Assembly: GCF_000337835.1 (NCBI RefSeq)
Contig: NZ_AOLM01000020.1
Coordinates: 1 to 64,000, forward strand
Direction: 5' to 3'
Source of the DNA: Haloferax sulfurifontis ATCC BAA-897
GTDB lineage: Archaea > Halobacteriota > Halobacteria > Halobacteriales > Haloferacaceae
Length of the DNA stretch: 64,000 bases
Positions 1-7,926 of this stretch are shown piece by piece. The translations under genes were made by a program, and so were the position numbers. Position 1 is the stretch's first letter; every line of letters begins with the position of its first letter. The notes beneath the pieces are model-generated. The model made no database searches, was not told the origin of the DNA, and saw only the letters and a list, made by a program, of their open reading frames with translations.

Positions 1-567
1 GCGCTCGCGACGTCACCGGGGTCGGTCGCGCGGAGCGTCGCCGCGGGGACCGGCGGCGGCGCGTTCGTCGGCTACCTCCCCGGGGTCTCGGCCGGCGTCG
101 CCGGCACGCTCGCGCTGGCCGCCCTCCCCAGAACCGACCCTGACGAATCGGCGCGGGCCTACGTCACCGCGACCAGCGCGGCCACGACGGCGACGACGGT
201 GTTCGCGCTGTTCGCGCTCGCCGGGTTGGGGACGCCCAGAACGGGGGCGCTCGTCGCGCTCACCGAGGCGGAGCTCCCGACCGGACTCGGCCTCGCGGTG
301 CCGGTGACGGTCGTCTCGGGGCTCTGTGGGGCGGCGTTGGTGCCGGTCGTCGGCGACCGGGCGCTCGGGGTCGTTGGGCGGCTCGACCAGCGCCGGCTCG
401 TCACCGCCGTCTGCGCCCTCCTCGTCGTTCTCTCGTGGGCGTTCGCTGGCGTCGGCGGCGTCGCCGTCCTCGCGGTCGCCGGCGTCGTCGGTCACGTCCC
501 CGTCCGATTCGGCTGTCGGCGCGTCCACCTGATGTGCGTTCTCATGGGGCCGCTGATACTCGGATGA
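1..567 (+). CDS. TctA/DUF112-family tricarboxylate transporter permease, C-terminal part
   Basis: The window opens inside this gene; 188 codons are visible and the start lies upstream. The visible protein is almost wholly hydrophobic, with several membrane segments. It contains a glycine-rich [12 protein letters not shown] loop near its start, resembling the conserved PG loops of the TctA large membrane subunit of tripartite tricarboxylate transporters. It ends in [15 protein letters not shown], a tail I associate with haloarchaeal members. The role would be membrane transport of an organic anion, but the substrate cannot be read from this fragment and no TctB or TctC partner is in view. An alternative is another polytopic permease. 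Confidence 0.6.
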   Translation, partial: ALATSPGSVARSVAAGTGGGAFVGYLPGVSAGVAGTLALAALPRTDPDESARAYVTATSAATTATTVFALFALAGLGTPRTGALVALTEAELPTGLGLAVPVTVVSGLCGAALVPVVGDRALGVVGRLDQRRLVTAVCALLVVLSWAFAGVGGVAVLAVAGVVGHVPVRFGCRRVHLMCVLMGPLILG

Positions 568-620
568 GGCGTGTCCACGCGGGCCACGGATTTCCCCCGC
601 GGGAACCCGGAAAGACAACG

Positions 621-630
621 GTTAAAAGTC
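621..630 (+). promoter_or_regulatory. TATA box of the zinc-finger/aEF-1beta operon
   Basis: The element gttaaaagtc is centred about 27 nt upstream of the ATG at 651. That is the spacing expected when transcription begins at the start codon, and it also supports choosing 651 rather than an upstream in-frame codon. Confidence 0.6.
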
Positions 631-650
631 GCGCGCCGGTTTATGAGCGT

Positions 651-830
651 ATGAGCGAGTCCGAACAGCGACACGCGCACCAGTGTGTGTCCTGTGGCAT
701 CAACATCGCCGGCATGAGCGCGGCGACGTTCAAGTGCCCCGACTGTGGCCAGGAGATTTCGCGTTGTTCCAAGTGCCGCAAGCAGAGCAACCTCTACGAG
801 TGCCCCGACTGCGGGTTCATGGGTCCATAA
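651..830 (+). CDS. Two-zinc-finger micro-protein, HVO_2753-like
   Basis: A 59-residue protein with four CxxC knuckles (CVSC, CPDC, CSKC, CPDC), which is enough for two zinc-ribbon folds. I recognise the sequence from memory as the H. volcanii zinc-finger micro-protein HVO_2753. Published work describes it as folding around zinc and as needed for normal swarming and biofilm formation. The reading frame stays open upstream, but the TATA box about 27 nt before this ATG fixes the start. The aEF-1beta gene begins 2 nt after the stop, so the two are almost certainly co-transcribed. That suggests a translation-linked role, which is inference. The molecular target is unknown. Confidence 0.93.
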   Translation: MSESEQRHAHQCVSCGINIAGMSAATFKCPDCGQEISRCSKCRKQSNLYECPDCGFMGP

Positions 831-832
831 TC

Positions 833-1099
833 ATGGGAAAAGTAGCCGCCAAAATCAAGGTCATGCCGAACAGCCCCGAGCTGGACCTCGATAACCTCGA
901 GGACGCGCTCGAAGACTCCCTGCCCGAGGGTGCGAAAATCAAGGGCTTCGAACGCGACGACGTCGCGTTCGGTCTCGTCGCCCTCCTGCCGACCGTCATC
1001 GTCCCCGACGACGCCGGTGGCACCGAGGCCGTCGAGGAAGCGTTCATCGAAGTCGAAGGCGTCGAGAGCGTCTCCGTCGAGAACGTCGGCCGTATCTGA
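833..1099 (+). CDS. aef1b: Translation elongation factor 1-beta
   Basis: An 88-residue protein of the usual archaeal aEF-1beta length, starting [19 protein letters not shown]. It corresponds to the C-terminal guanine-nucleotide-exchange domain of eukaryotic EF-1beta and should recharge aEF-1alpha with GTP in the cytoplasm. The acidic surface is typical of halophiles. It sits 2 nt downstream of the zinc-finger micro-protein gene with no room for a promoter of its own, so the pair forms one operon. The ORF track frame is open further upstream, but this ATG gives the family's normal length. Confidence 0.92.
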   Translation: MGKVAAKIKVMPNSPELDLDNLEDALEDSLPEGAKIKGFERDDVAFGLVALLPTVIVPDDAGGTEAVEEAFIEVEGVESVSVENVGRI

Positions 1100-1156
1100 A
1101 CTGACGACCGACCTTTTTCGTAGGTTCGTCCCCGGAGCGGCCGCGCTCGCCCGCCG

Positions 1157-1414
1157 TCAGCGGCGCTCCATGAAGTAGACGCCGAGCACGACGCCGAACG
1201 TGAGCCCGAGCATCACGCCGATGGGCAGGGAGTTACCGATGACGCCCGCGATGCCGCCGAGCAGGAAGCCGATTGCCAGCCCGATTCCGAACTGCTCGGC
1301 GCTGTGGCTCGACCCCTCGTGGTCGTCGGAGTCGACCATCACGCGGTCGGTCGGTTCGGCGTAGCTCTGTCGCTGGGTGGACTCCGCGCTCAGGGAGAAC
1401 GTCTCTTGGGACAT
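1157..1414 (-). CDS. Small membrane protein with a glycine-rich hairpin
   Basis: An 85-residue protein. The first 40 residues are polar and acidic. The remainder forms two membrane segments rich in glycine (GIGLAIGFLLGGIAGVIGN and a second one near the C-terminus) and the protein ends in MERR. A TATA-like ggttattgaac on the minus strand (about 1434-1445) lies about 27 nt before the ATG, supporting a leaderless mRNA and this start. The function is not known to me. The Gly-xxx-Gly spacing suggests helix packing or self-association in the membrane. It converges with the aEF-1beta operon and is probably a single-gene unit. Confidence 0.7.
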   Translation of the reverse strand: MSQETFSLSAESTQRQSYAEPTDRVMVDSDDHEGSSHSAEQFGIGLAIGFLLGGIAGVIGNSLPIGVMLGLTFGVVLGVYFMERR

Positions 1415-1533
1415 ACCTCATTATTCATCGTGCTGTTCAATAACCCTTACTCGCGTTCCCAGTTTCCGGCAACGACCGGTGTGTGAGGGCGCACGAGAGC
1501 GCATGAGGCCGAGCAGGCGCGGAGTTCGACGGC

Positions 1534-2694
1534 TCAGAACGCCGCGTCGAACGCCCGCTGGAGGTCGGCCTTCATGTCGTCGATGTGCTCGATGCCGACG
1601 GAGACGCGAATGAGGCCGTCGGTGAGTCCGGCTTCGAGCCGTTCCTCGCGGGGGATGGCCGCGTGGGTCATCGCCGCGGGCTGTTCGATGAGGCTCTCGA
1701 CGCCGCCGAGACTCTCGGCGAGCGTGAACACCTCGGTCTCCTCGACGACGGTCGAGGCCTGTTCGAGCGAGCCGTCGAGTTCGAACGAGAGCATCCCGCC
1801 GAAGTCGTCCATCTGCTCGGCCGCGAGGTCGTGTTGCGGGTGGGAGTCGAGGCCGGGGTAGAACACCTCGGAAACCGCCTCGTGGTCGTCGAGCCACGCG
1901 GCGAGTTCGCGGGCGTTGTCGCAGTGGCGGTCCATCCGGACGGGGAGCGTCTTCGTCCCGCGGAGGACGAGAAAGCAGTCGAATGGCGAGGGCGTCGCGC
2001 CGACGGAGTTCTGGTAGAAGCCGATTTCCTCGTCTAACTCCGCGTCGTCGGTGACGAGTGCGCCGCCGACGACGTCGGAGTGGCCGCCGAGGTACTTCGT
2101 CAGCGAGTGCGAGACGATGTCCGCGCCGTGGTCGAGGGGGCGCTGGAGGTACGGCGTGGCGAAGGTGTTGTCGACGGCGCAGAGCGCGTCGACCTCGTGG
2201 GCGATGTCGGCGAGCGCGCCGATATCGTTGACGCGCATGAGGGGGTTCGTCGGCGTCTCGACCCACACGAGTTCGGTCTCCTCGCGGACGGCGTCGCGGA
2301 CGGCGTCGTGGTCGGTGGTGTCGACGAAGTCGAACTCGAGGTCGTACTTCTCGTACACCTGCGTGAAGATGCGGTGGGTGCCGCCGTAGACGTCGTTGCC
2401 GGCGACGACGTGGTCGCCCGCTTCGAGGAGGTTGAGCACGGTGTTTATCGACCCCATCCCCGAGGCGAAGGCGCGGCCGTGCGAGCCGTGTTCGAGCGCC
2501 GCGAGGTTCGATTCGAGGTCGGTTCGCGTCGGGTTGCCCGTGCGGGAGTACTCGTAGCCGCGGTGGTCGCCCGGTCCGTCTTGGGCGTACGTCGAGTTCG
2601 CGTAGATGGGCGTCATGAGCGCGCCCGTCTCCTCGTCGGGCTCCTGTCCCGCGTGGATGGCGCGCGTCTCGATGCGCCGCTCGTCTTCGGACAT
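1534..2694 (-). CDS. metB: Cystathionine gamma-synthase/lyase family PLP enzyme
   Basis: A 386-residue protein with the full length and signatures of the Cys/Met metabolism PLP-dependent family: an N-terminal [11 protein letters not shown], then [13 protein letters not shown] with the lysine that binds pyridoxal phosphate at about residue 200, and a C-terminal [17 protein letters not shown]. It would interconvert cystathionine, homocysteine and cysteine in the transsulfuration pathway. The sequence alone does not separate gamma-synthase from gamma-lyase, so the symbol is tentative. The start [17 protein letters not shown] was chosen because the family begins there. The frame extends upstream without homology. 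MetE-like genes lie about 4 kb away. Confidence 0.85.
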   Translation of the reverse strand: MSEDERRIETRAIHAGQEPDEETGALMTPIYANSTYAQDGPGDHRGYEYSRTGNPTRTDLESNLAALEHGSHGRAFASGMGSINTVLNLLEAGDHVVAGNDVYGGTHRIFTQVYEKYDLEFDFVDTTDHDAVRDAVREETELVWVETPTNPLMRVNDIGALADIAHEVDALCAVDNTFATPYLQRPLDHGADIVSHSLTKYLGGHSDVVGGALVTDDAELDEEIGFYQNSVGATPSPFDCFLVLRGTKTLPVRMDRHCDNARELAAWLDDHEAVSEVFYPGLDSHPQHDLAAEQMDDFGGMLSFELDGSLEQASTVVEETEVFTLAESLGGVESLIEQPAAMTHAAIPREERLEAGLTDGLIRVSVGIEHIDDMKADLQRAFDAAF

Positions 2695-2817
2695 ACGAGA
2701 ATCGCCGCGCCGACTCGGGTTAAGTCCGTCCCTCCCGCGCGACCACGCGGGAGACACACACGCGCGGTTCGTAACGTGCAATTTATAATGGCGACGCAAG
2801 TATTCGTTCTCACGACT

Positions 2818-3108
2818 ATGCCGAGCTCCAACGGTCCGATGAAGGGGACGCGAGGAAAGCTCTCGAACAAGCCGCGCGAGCGCGGCACTTCGCCGCCGCA
2901 GCGCGCTATCGCGGAATTCGAGGAGGGCCAGAAGGTCCACCTCAACATCGACCCGAGCGTCCGCGAGGGTCGTTTCCACCCGCGCTTCAACGGTCTCACC
3001 GGTGAAGTCACCGGGAAGCAGGGCCGCGCGTTCAAGGTCCAGATTAACGACGGCGGCAAAGAGAAGACGGTCATCGTCCGTCCCGCTCACCTGCGCGCCC
3101 AGCAGTAA
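2818..3108 (+). CDS. rpl21e: 50S ribosomal protein L21e
   Basis: A 96-residue protein starting [20 protein letters not shown], the usual archaeal L21e N-terminus and length. It is a structural component of the large ribosomal subunit. A TATA box (tttataat, about 2782-2789) lies upstream, giving a transcript start a few nucleotides before the ATG. The RpoF gene follows after only 3 nt, an arrangement (L21e-RpoF-DUF655-KsgA) that is common in archaea and couples ribosome and RNA polymerase subunit synthesis. Confidence 0.95.
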   Translation: MPSSNGPMKGTRGKLSNKPRERGTSPPQRAIAEFEEGQKVHLNIDPSVREGRFHPRFNGLTGEVTGKQGRAFKVQINDGGKEKTVIVRPAHLRAQQ

Positions 3109-3111
3109 GCG

Positions 3112-3468
3112 ATGACCATCTTCAAAGAAAAGCTCGACGAGGAGTATCTGACGACCTCCGAGGTCAAGGAACTGCTCGCCGAGGTTGAGGCGGAACGCGC
3201 CGCCGACGAAGAGCGCGAGATGCGCTACGAACTGGCCCGTGCGATAGAACACGTCAACCGGTTCGCCCACCTCGACCCCGAGGAGTCTCGCGAACTCGTC
3301 GAGGAGCTCGCCGAGCTCGAGAAGGTCGACGGTCCGACCGCCATCAAAATCGCGGACCTCCTCCCACAGTCGCGCGACGAACTCCGCGCGGTGTTCGCCC
3401 AACAGCGCTACGCGCTCTCGGGCGACGAACTCGACGAAATCCTCAACGTCGTCGCGAAGTACGTCTGA
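3112..3468 (+). CDS. rpoF: DNA-directed RNA polymerase subunit F (Rpb4-like)
   Basis: A 118-residue acidic helical protein with the family's N-terminal TTSEVKELLAEVEAERA segment and C-terminal HRDC-like half. RpoF (Rpo4) pairs with RpoE (Rpo7) to form the stalk of archaeal RNA polymerase, which contacts nascent RNA and initiation factors. It sits immediately after L21e with a 3-nt gap and is therefore co-transcribed with it. A separate TATA box for the next gene follows within 30 nt of the stop. Confidence 0.92.
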   Translation: MTIFKEKLDEEYLTTSEVKELLAEVEAERAADEEREMRYELARAIEHVNRFAHLDPEESRELVEELAELEKVDGPTAIKIADLLPQSRDELRAVFAQQRYALSGDELDEILNVVAKYV

Positions 3469-3489
3469 CCGCGTGACAGCGCGGCCAAC

Positions 3490-3500
3490 TATTTAAATAT
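3490..3500 (+). promoter_or_regulatory. TATA box before the DUF655-ksgA genes
   Basis: The AT-rich element tatttaaatat, in an otherwise GC-rich gap, is centred 27 nt before the ATG at 3522. It implies a leaderless transcript separate from the L21e-rpoF transcript. Confidence 0.65.
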
Positions 3501-3521
3501 CGGCTCGCCGTAACTACTGGT

Positions 3522-4115
3522 ATGACACGTACGGAGAGCGGTGACGCCGACGCCACGACCGAGTACGTCGTCGTACTCGACGTACTCCGCCACGGGCGTC
3601 AGGGAGACGACCGACGGCGCTTCGACGCGGCACCCATCGCGTACGCGCTCGGAGAGTCGGACTTCCGTCTCCTCGAGTTGACCCTCGTCGAAGACGCCGA
3701 CGTGAGCATCGGCGACCGACTCGTCGTCTCGCCGGTCGCCGACCGCGAGCTGATTCAGTCCGTCGAAGAACTCTCGTACGGCGACCTCTCGAACACGGCG
3801 ACGGCCGAAGTCGACTACGTCGTCGAGGACATCGTCGAGGCCGACGAACCGCGTTTCGTCGACTTCTACAACGACGCACAGCCCATCACTCTGCGGCTCC
3901 ACCAGCTCAACTTGCTCCCCGGCATCGGCAAGAAGCTCCGCGACAAGATTCTCGAATCGCGGAAGCGACAGGGGCCGTTCGAGTCGTTCGAGGACCTCGA
4001 AGAACGCGTCTCCGGGCTCCACCGCCCGAGGGAGGTCATCGTCGAGCGCATCCTCGACGAACTCCGCGACAACGACGTGAAGTACAAGACGTTCGTCGGA
4101 CGCGACGGGCAGTAG
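3522..4115 (+). CDS. DUF655 helix-hairpin-helix RNA-binding protein
   Basis: A 197-residue protein of the archaeal DUF655 family. The N-terminal two-thirds forms a beta-rich OB-like domain. The C-terminal part holds a helix-hairpin-helix motif (NLLPGIGKKLRDKILESRK, around residues 130-150), which points to nucleic-acid binding. The conserved position between rpoF and ksgA suggests a role in ribosome assembly or rRNA handling. That is context only and no reaction can be assigned. A clean TATA box 27 nt upstream supports the start. Confidence 0.85.
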   Translation: MTRTESGDADATTEYVVVLDVLRHGRQGDDRRRFDAAPIAYALGESDFRLLELTLVEDADVSIGDRLVVSPVADRELIQSVEELSYGDLSNTATAEVDYVVEDIVEADEPRFVDFYNDAQPITLRLHQLNLLPGIGKKLRDKILESRKRQGPFESFEDLEERVSGLHRPREVIVERILDELRDNDVKYKTFVGRDGQ

Positions 4116-4157
4116 CGGAACGGGACTTTTACCCGCTCCCGCACGATACCTCTCCCA

Positions 4158-5021
4158 ATGACGAGCGACGGTAGCGAACAGGTCCGCGGGACCGCCGCGC
4201 GCGACCCGGACGCACTCATCCGGCGGGCGGGCGCTCGCGGGAACCCGGACCACGACCAGCACTTCCTCGTCGACGACCGCGTCGTCGACCGAATCCCGAC
4301 GTATCTCCCCGAGGAGGCCGACCGCTCGCACGTCCTCGAAATCGGCGGCGGGCCGGGCGTCCTCACGGACCGACTGCTCGGCGTCGCCGACCGCGTGACC
4401 GTCGTCGAACAGGACCGAACGTTCGCAGACCACCTGCGACGCGAGTTCGCCGACGAGGTCGAGTCGGGGCGGCTCACGGTCGTCGAGGGCGACGCGCTCG
4501 ACGTCGACCTGCCCGAGTTCACGGCGTGCGTCTCGAACCTCCCGTACGGCATCTCCTCGGAGATTTCGTTCCGTCTGCTTCCCCGAGGCAAGCCGCTCGT
4601 GTTGATGTTCCAAAAGGAGTTCGGCGAGCGGATGGCCGCCGAGGCGGGCACCTCGGAGTACGGTCGCCTCTCGGTGAGCACCCAGCACTACGGCGACGTG
4701 GAGGTCTGCGAGCACGTCCCCCGCGAGGCGTTCGCCCCCAAGCCCGCGGTCCAGAGCGTCATCGTCCGCATCACGCCGCGCGAGCCGGACTACGAGGTCG
4801 ACGACGAGGCGTTCTTCCTCGACTTCGTGAAGGCGCTTTTCACCCAGCGGCGCAAGACCATCAGAAACGGCATCCGCAACACGGCGCACATCTCCGGGCT
4901 GTCGGACCCCGAGGCCGTCGTCGAGGCCGCGGACGAAGACGTCCTCCGAAAGCGCGCCGGCAACATGGCTCCCGCGGAGTTCGCCGAACTCGCGCAACTC
5001 GCCGCGTCGGTCGGCCTGTAA
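4158..5021 (+). CDS. ksgA: 16S rRNA dimethyladenosine transferase
   Basis: A 287-residue member of the KsgA/Dim1 family. Visible motifs are QHFLVDDRVVDRI near the N-terminus, the SAM-binding EIGGGPGVLT, and the catalytic NLPY tetrad (in ACVSNLPYGISSE). It dimethylates two adjacent adenines in the helix 45 loop near the 3' end of 16S rRNA, a late small-subunit assembly step. It follows DUF655 after 42 nt in the conserved archaeal cluster. The mechanosensitive channel gene starts 3 nt after its stop, so the operon probably continues. Confidence 0.93.
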   Translation: MTSDGSEQVRGTAARDPDALIRRAGARGNPDHDQHFLVDDRVVDRIPTYLPEEADRSHVLEIGGGPGVLTDRLLGVADRVTVVEQDRTFADHLRREFADEVESGRLTVVEGDALDVDLPEFTACVSNLPYGISSEISFRLLPRGKPLVLMFQKEFGERMAAEAGTSEYGRLSVSTQHYGDVEVCEHVPREAFAPKPAVQSVIVRITPREPDYEVDDEAFFLDFVKALFTQRRKTIRNGIRNTAHISGLSDPEAVVEAADEDVLRKRAGNMAPAEFAELAQLAASVGL

Positions 5022-5024
5022 TCC

Positions 5025-6266
5025 ATGACGCTCCCCGCATCCGCACTCGCCGCGGCGCTCCTCCGCCTCGCCTCGACGGAAACGCCCCTCCAGAGCGACG
5101 CCATCCTCGACATCGCGTCGCTGTTCCCGACGTTCGAACTCCGGGTCGTCGCGAGCGTCCTCGTGACCGTCGCCGTCGTCGCCGTCTGGCGACTCGGCGC
5201 GCGACTCCACGACAAGGAGGTCGAGGCCGTCTCGATGCCGGTGTGGCATCTCTCGGTGACGGTCCTCCGTCTCGTCGTCGTCGCCGGCGGCGGGGCGTTC
5301 GTCTTCGCGGTCTGGTCGCTGTCGGGCGACATCGGCACGATTTCGGCGCAGTACGACCTCAACAGACAGACGTTCGTCGGCATCGCGCTGTCGGCGGCGT
5401 TCGTCGTCGGCGCGTACGTCCTCACGAGCGTCCTCGGCCGGTTCATCGGCGAGATTGCGAGCACGCGCCCGGAGATTTCGGACCACCAGCGCGAGATCAT
5501 CTACCGCATCGCGCAGGTGACGACCTACCTCGCGACGCTCGCGGTCATCCTCGGCATCTGGCGGGCCGACCTCGGCGGCTTCCTCGTCGGTGCTGGCTTC
5601 CTCGGCATCGTGGTCGGGATGGCCGCGAGACAGACGCTCGGCGCGCTCATCGCGGGCTTCGTCATCATGTTCTCCCGGCCGTTCGAAATCGGCGACTGGG
5701 TCGAGGTCGGCGACCACGAGGGCATCGTCACCGAGATCACGGTCGTGAACACGCGCATCCAGACGTTCGACGGCGAGTTCGTGATGATTCCGAACGACGT
5801 GGTGAGTTCGGAGAGCCTCGTCAACCGGAGCCGAAAGGGGCGGCTCCGCCTCGACATCGAGGTCGGCGTCGACTACGACACCGACGTCGACCGCGCCGCC
5901 GAGGTGGCACAGGCGGCCGTCGAAGACCTCGACGAGGTGCTTTCGGTGCCGAAGCCGCAGGTCGTCGCCAAGCGGTTCGGCGACTCGGCGGTCGTTCTCG
6001 GGGTGCGCCCGTGGATAGACCGCCCGAGCGCCCGCCGGTGGTGGCGCGCGCGGACGGCGACCATCTCGGCCGTCAGCGAGGCGTTCGACGAGGAGGGCAT
6101 CACCATCCCGTTCCCCCAGCGCGCGCTGTCCGAGCGGAACCCCTCGGGGCCGATTCCGCTCACCGACCAGCCAGACGAGGTGAGTCCCGAAGCCGACGGC
6201 GGCGTCGAGAGCGGGGAGGGCGGCGATGGCGACGCCTCGTCCGGCTCCGGGGAGGCGGACCGATGA
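5025..6266 (+). CDS. mscS: MscS-family mechanosensitive channel
   Basis: A 413-residue protein with about five N-terminal membrane segments. These are followed by the pore helix and the conserved MscS beta domain (RPFEIGDWVEVGDHEGIVTEI, around residues 220-240, then IPNDVVSSESLVN). The last 45 residues are disordered and acidic, rich in Gly, Asp and Ser. It should open under membrane tension to release solutes during hypo-osmotic shock, an obvious need in a halophile. The gene starts 3 nt after ksgA and its stop overlaps the next start by four bases (ATGA). A second MscS homologue lies at 60108. Confidence 0.9.
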   Translation: MTLPASALAAALLRLASTETPLQSDAILDIASLFPTFELRVVASVLVTVAVVAVWRLGARLHDKEVEAVSMPVWHLSVTVLRLVVVAGGGAFVFAVWSLSGDIGTISAQYDLNRQTFVGIALSAAFVVGAYVLTSVLGRFIGEIASTRPEISDHQREIIYRIAQVTTYLATLAVILGIWRADLGGFLVGAGFLGIVVGMAARQTLGALIAGFVIMFSRPFEIGDWVEVGDHEGIVTEITVVNTRIQTFDGEFVMIPNDVVSSESLVNRSRKGRLRLDIEVGVDYDTDVDRAAEVAQAAVEDLDEVLSVPKPQVVAKRFGDSAVVLGVRPWIDRPSARRWWRARTATISAVSEAFDEEGITIPFPQRALSERNPSGPIPLTDQPDEVSPEADGGVESGEGGDGDASSGSGEADR

Positions 6267-6859
6267 CCGACCTCGCCGAGCGCCGCGGGATGAACACCTC
6301 GGTCTACCAGCCCGCGGAGGACTCGGGCCTGCTCGCGCAGGCCGCGGTGGGGCGCGTCTCGGGACGCGTCCTCGAAGTCGGCACCGGCTCGGGCTGGGTC
6401 GCAGAACAGCTCGCGACGAAGACCGACGCCGACGTGGTCGCCAGTGACCTCAATCCCCACGCCTGCCGGCAGGCCGCCGACCGCGCCGACGCCCTCCGGG
6501 CCGACGGCCACCGCGGCTTCGAGGTCGTCCGCGGGAGCCTCGTCGAACCGTTCCGCGACGACGCCTTCGACGCGGTGGCGTTCAACCCGCCGTACCTCCC
6601 CGAGGACCTCGAGGCCGCGCGCGACGACTGGATGGAAGTCGCCCTCACCGGCGGCGAGGACGGTCGCGAAATCATCGACCCCTTCCTCGACACCGTCGGG
6701 CGCGTCCTCAAACCCGGCGGCATCGTCTTCCTCCTCGTGAGTAGCTTCACCGGCTACGACGAGGTGCTCGCCCGCGCCGAGGCGAACGGCTTCGGCCACG
6801 AGGTCGTCGTGCAGGAGTCGTACCCCTACGAGACGCTCACGGTGCTCGCGTTGGGATAA
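6263..6859 (+). CDS. prmC: HemK/PrmC-family protein methyltransferase (Mtq2-like)
   Basis: A 198-residue class I SAM-dependent methyltransferase. Motif I reads VLEVGTGSGWVAEQL at about residue 34, and the catalytic NPPY motif (in AFNPPYLPED) lies at about 113. The short form, without the bacterial HemK N-terminal helical domain, matches archaeal and eukaryotic Mtq2. Mtq2 works with Trm112 to methylate the glutamine of the GGQ motif in class I release factor aRF1. The start codon overlaps the channel gene's stop, so it is co-transcribed with the ksgA cluster, consistent with a translation role. Confidence 0.88.
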   Translation: MTDLAERRGMNTSVYQPAEDSGLLAQAAVGRVSGRVLEVGTGSGWVAEQLATKTDADVVASDLNPHACRQAADRADALRADGHRGFEVVRGSLVEPFRDDAFDAVAFNPPYLPEDLEAARDDWMEVALTGGEDGREIIDPFLDTVGRVLKPGGIVFLLVSSFTGYDEVLARAEANGFGHEVVVQESYPYETLTVLALG

Positions 6860-6883
6860 CCAATGCGCATATGTTGATACAGG

Positions 6884-6895
6884 AAATATTATACA
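6884..6895 (+). promoter_or_regulatory. TATA box of the metE-like pair
   Basis: The AT-rich aaatattataca centred near 6889 is about 27 nt before the tandem gtg-atg start at 6916-6921. It implies an essentially leaderless mRNA for the two metE-like genes. Confidence 0.6.
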
Positions 6896-6918
6896 CCGTC
6901 ATTTCTTAGCCAGGAGTG

Positions 6919-7926
6919 ATGACTGAACTCGTCTCGACGACACCGGGACTGTATCCCCTCCCGGATTGGGCGAAACAGGAGCTTTCGGACCTCAAGGGCC
7001 ACCAGAAACACGACCTCATCTCCGGTAACGAGGGCGCAGACATCGTGGGTGCGTACGACCGCGCCCGCGAGGAAGTCGTCTCCGAGCAGACCGACGCCGG
7101 CCTCGACCGCGTCGTCGAGGGGCAACTCCGCTGGGACGACATGCTCGCGCACCCGCTGACGGTCCACGAGAACGTCGAGACCGGCGGCATCGTCCGCTAC
7201 TACGACAACAACAACTTCTACCGCGACCCGCAGGTCCGCGGCGAACTCACTTTCTCCGGCGACGTCGCGGCCGAGCTCGACGCCACCGCCGACCTCCTCG
7301 GCGACGAGTCGTTGCAGGCGGTCCTCCCCGGCCCGTACTCGCTTTCGGACCTCGCGACCGACGAGCACTACGGCGACGAGGCAGAGTTCCTCGACGCCGT
7401 CAGCGAGTTCCTCGCGGGCGAGGTCGACGCCTTCCCCGACCACGAGACGCTGTTCCTCCTCGAACCCTCGCTCGTGTTCTCGCCGCCGGGCGAGGACGTC
7501 GACGAGCGCGTCCCCGAGGCCATCTCGGCCGTCTCCGAGGCGACCGACGCCGACGTGGTCGTCCACACCTACTGGGGCGCGCTCGACGAGAAGGTCTACG
7601 CTCACCTCATGGACGCCGACGTCGACGCCATCGGCTTCGACTTCGTCGCCGGCGACCGCGACCAGACGCTCTACAACGTCAACGAGTACGGCACGAAAGA
7701 CGACATCGCCCTGGGCCTCGTCGACGGCCAGAACACGCTGGTCGAAGACCCCGAGACGGTCCGCGAGCGCGTCGAGTGGACCCTCGACAACGTCCAGAGC
7801 CAGACGTTCGACACCGCCTACGTGACCTCCAACACCGAACTGTTCTACCTGCCGGAGAACCGCGCGACGGAGAAACTCGCCGCCCTCGCGGCCGCCACCG
7901 AGGACGAACTGGAGGTGGAAGCATGA
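6919..7926 (+). CDS. MetE-like protein lacking the zinc ligands
   Basis: A 335-residue TIM-barrel protein related to cobalamin-independent methionine synthase (UROD/MetE superfamily), starting MTELVSTTPGLYPLPDWAK. It is a diverged paralogue of the next gene. At positions where that protein has the MetE zinc ligands (the His and Cys of HVCYG, and the Cys of SPDCGVKLL), this one reads HTYWG and TSNTELF, so both cysteines are gone. It therefore cannot bind the catalytic zinc in the usual way. It may form the folate- or methyl-donor-binding half of a two-subunit enzyme, much as long bacterial MetE has an inactive N-terminal half; this is inference. GTG at 6916 is an alternative start one codon earlier. 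Its stop overlaps the next ATG. Confidence 0.8.
   Translation: MTELVSTTPGLYPLPDWAKQELSDLKGHQKHDLISGNEGADIVGAYDRAREEVVSEQTDAGLDRVVEGQLRWDDMLAHPLTVHENVETGGIVRYYDNNNFYRDPQVRGELTFSGDVAAELDATADLLGDESLQAVLPGPYSLSDLATDEHYGDEAEFLDAVSEFLAGEVDAFPDHETLFLLEPSLVFSPPGEDVDERVPEAISAVSEATDADVVVHTYWGALDEKVYAHLMDADVDAIGFDFVAGDRDQTLYNVNEYGTKDDIALGLVDGQNTLVEDPETVRERVEWTLDNVQSQTFDTAYVTSNTELFYLPENRATEKLAALAAATEDELEVEA

Noticed and set aside
3489-5717. Very long minus-strand reading frame (742 codons) opposite DUF655, ksgA and mscS
   Set aside because: It is antisense to three well-supported genes; long antisense frames arise from GC-rich codon use. Composition is Arg/Asp-rich with no domain.
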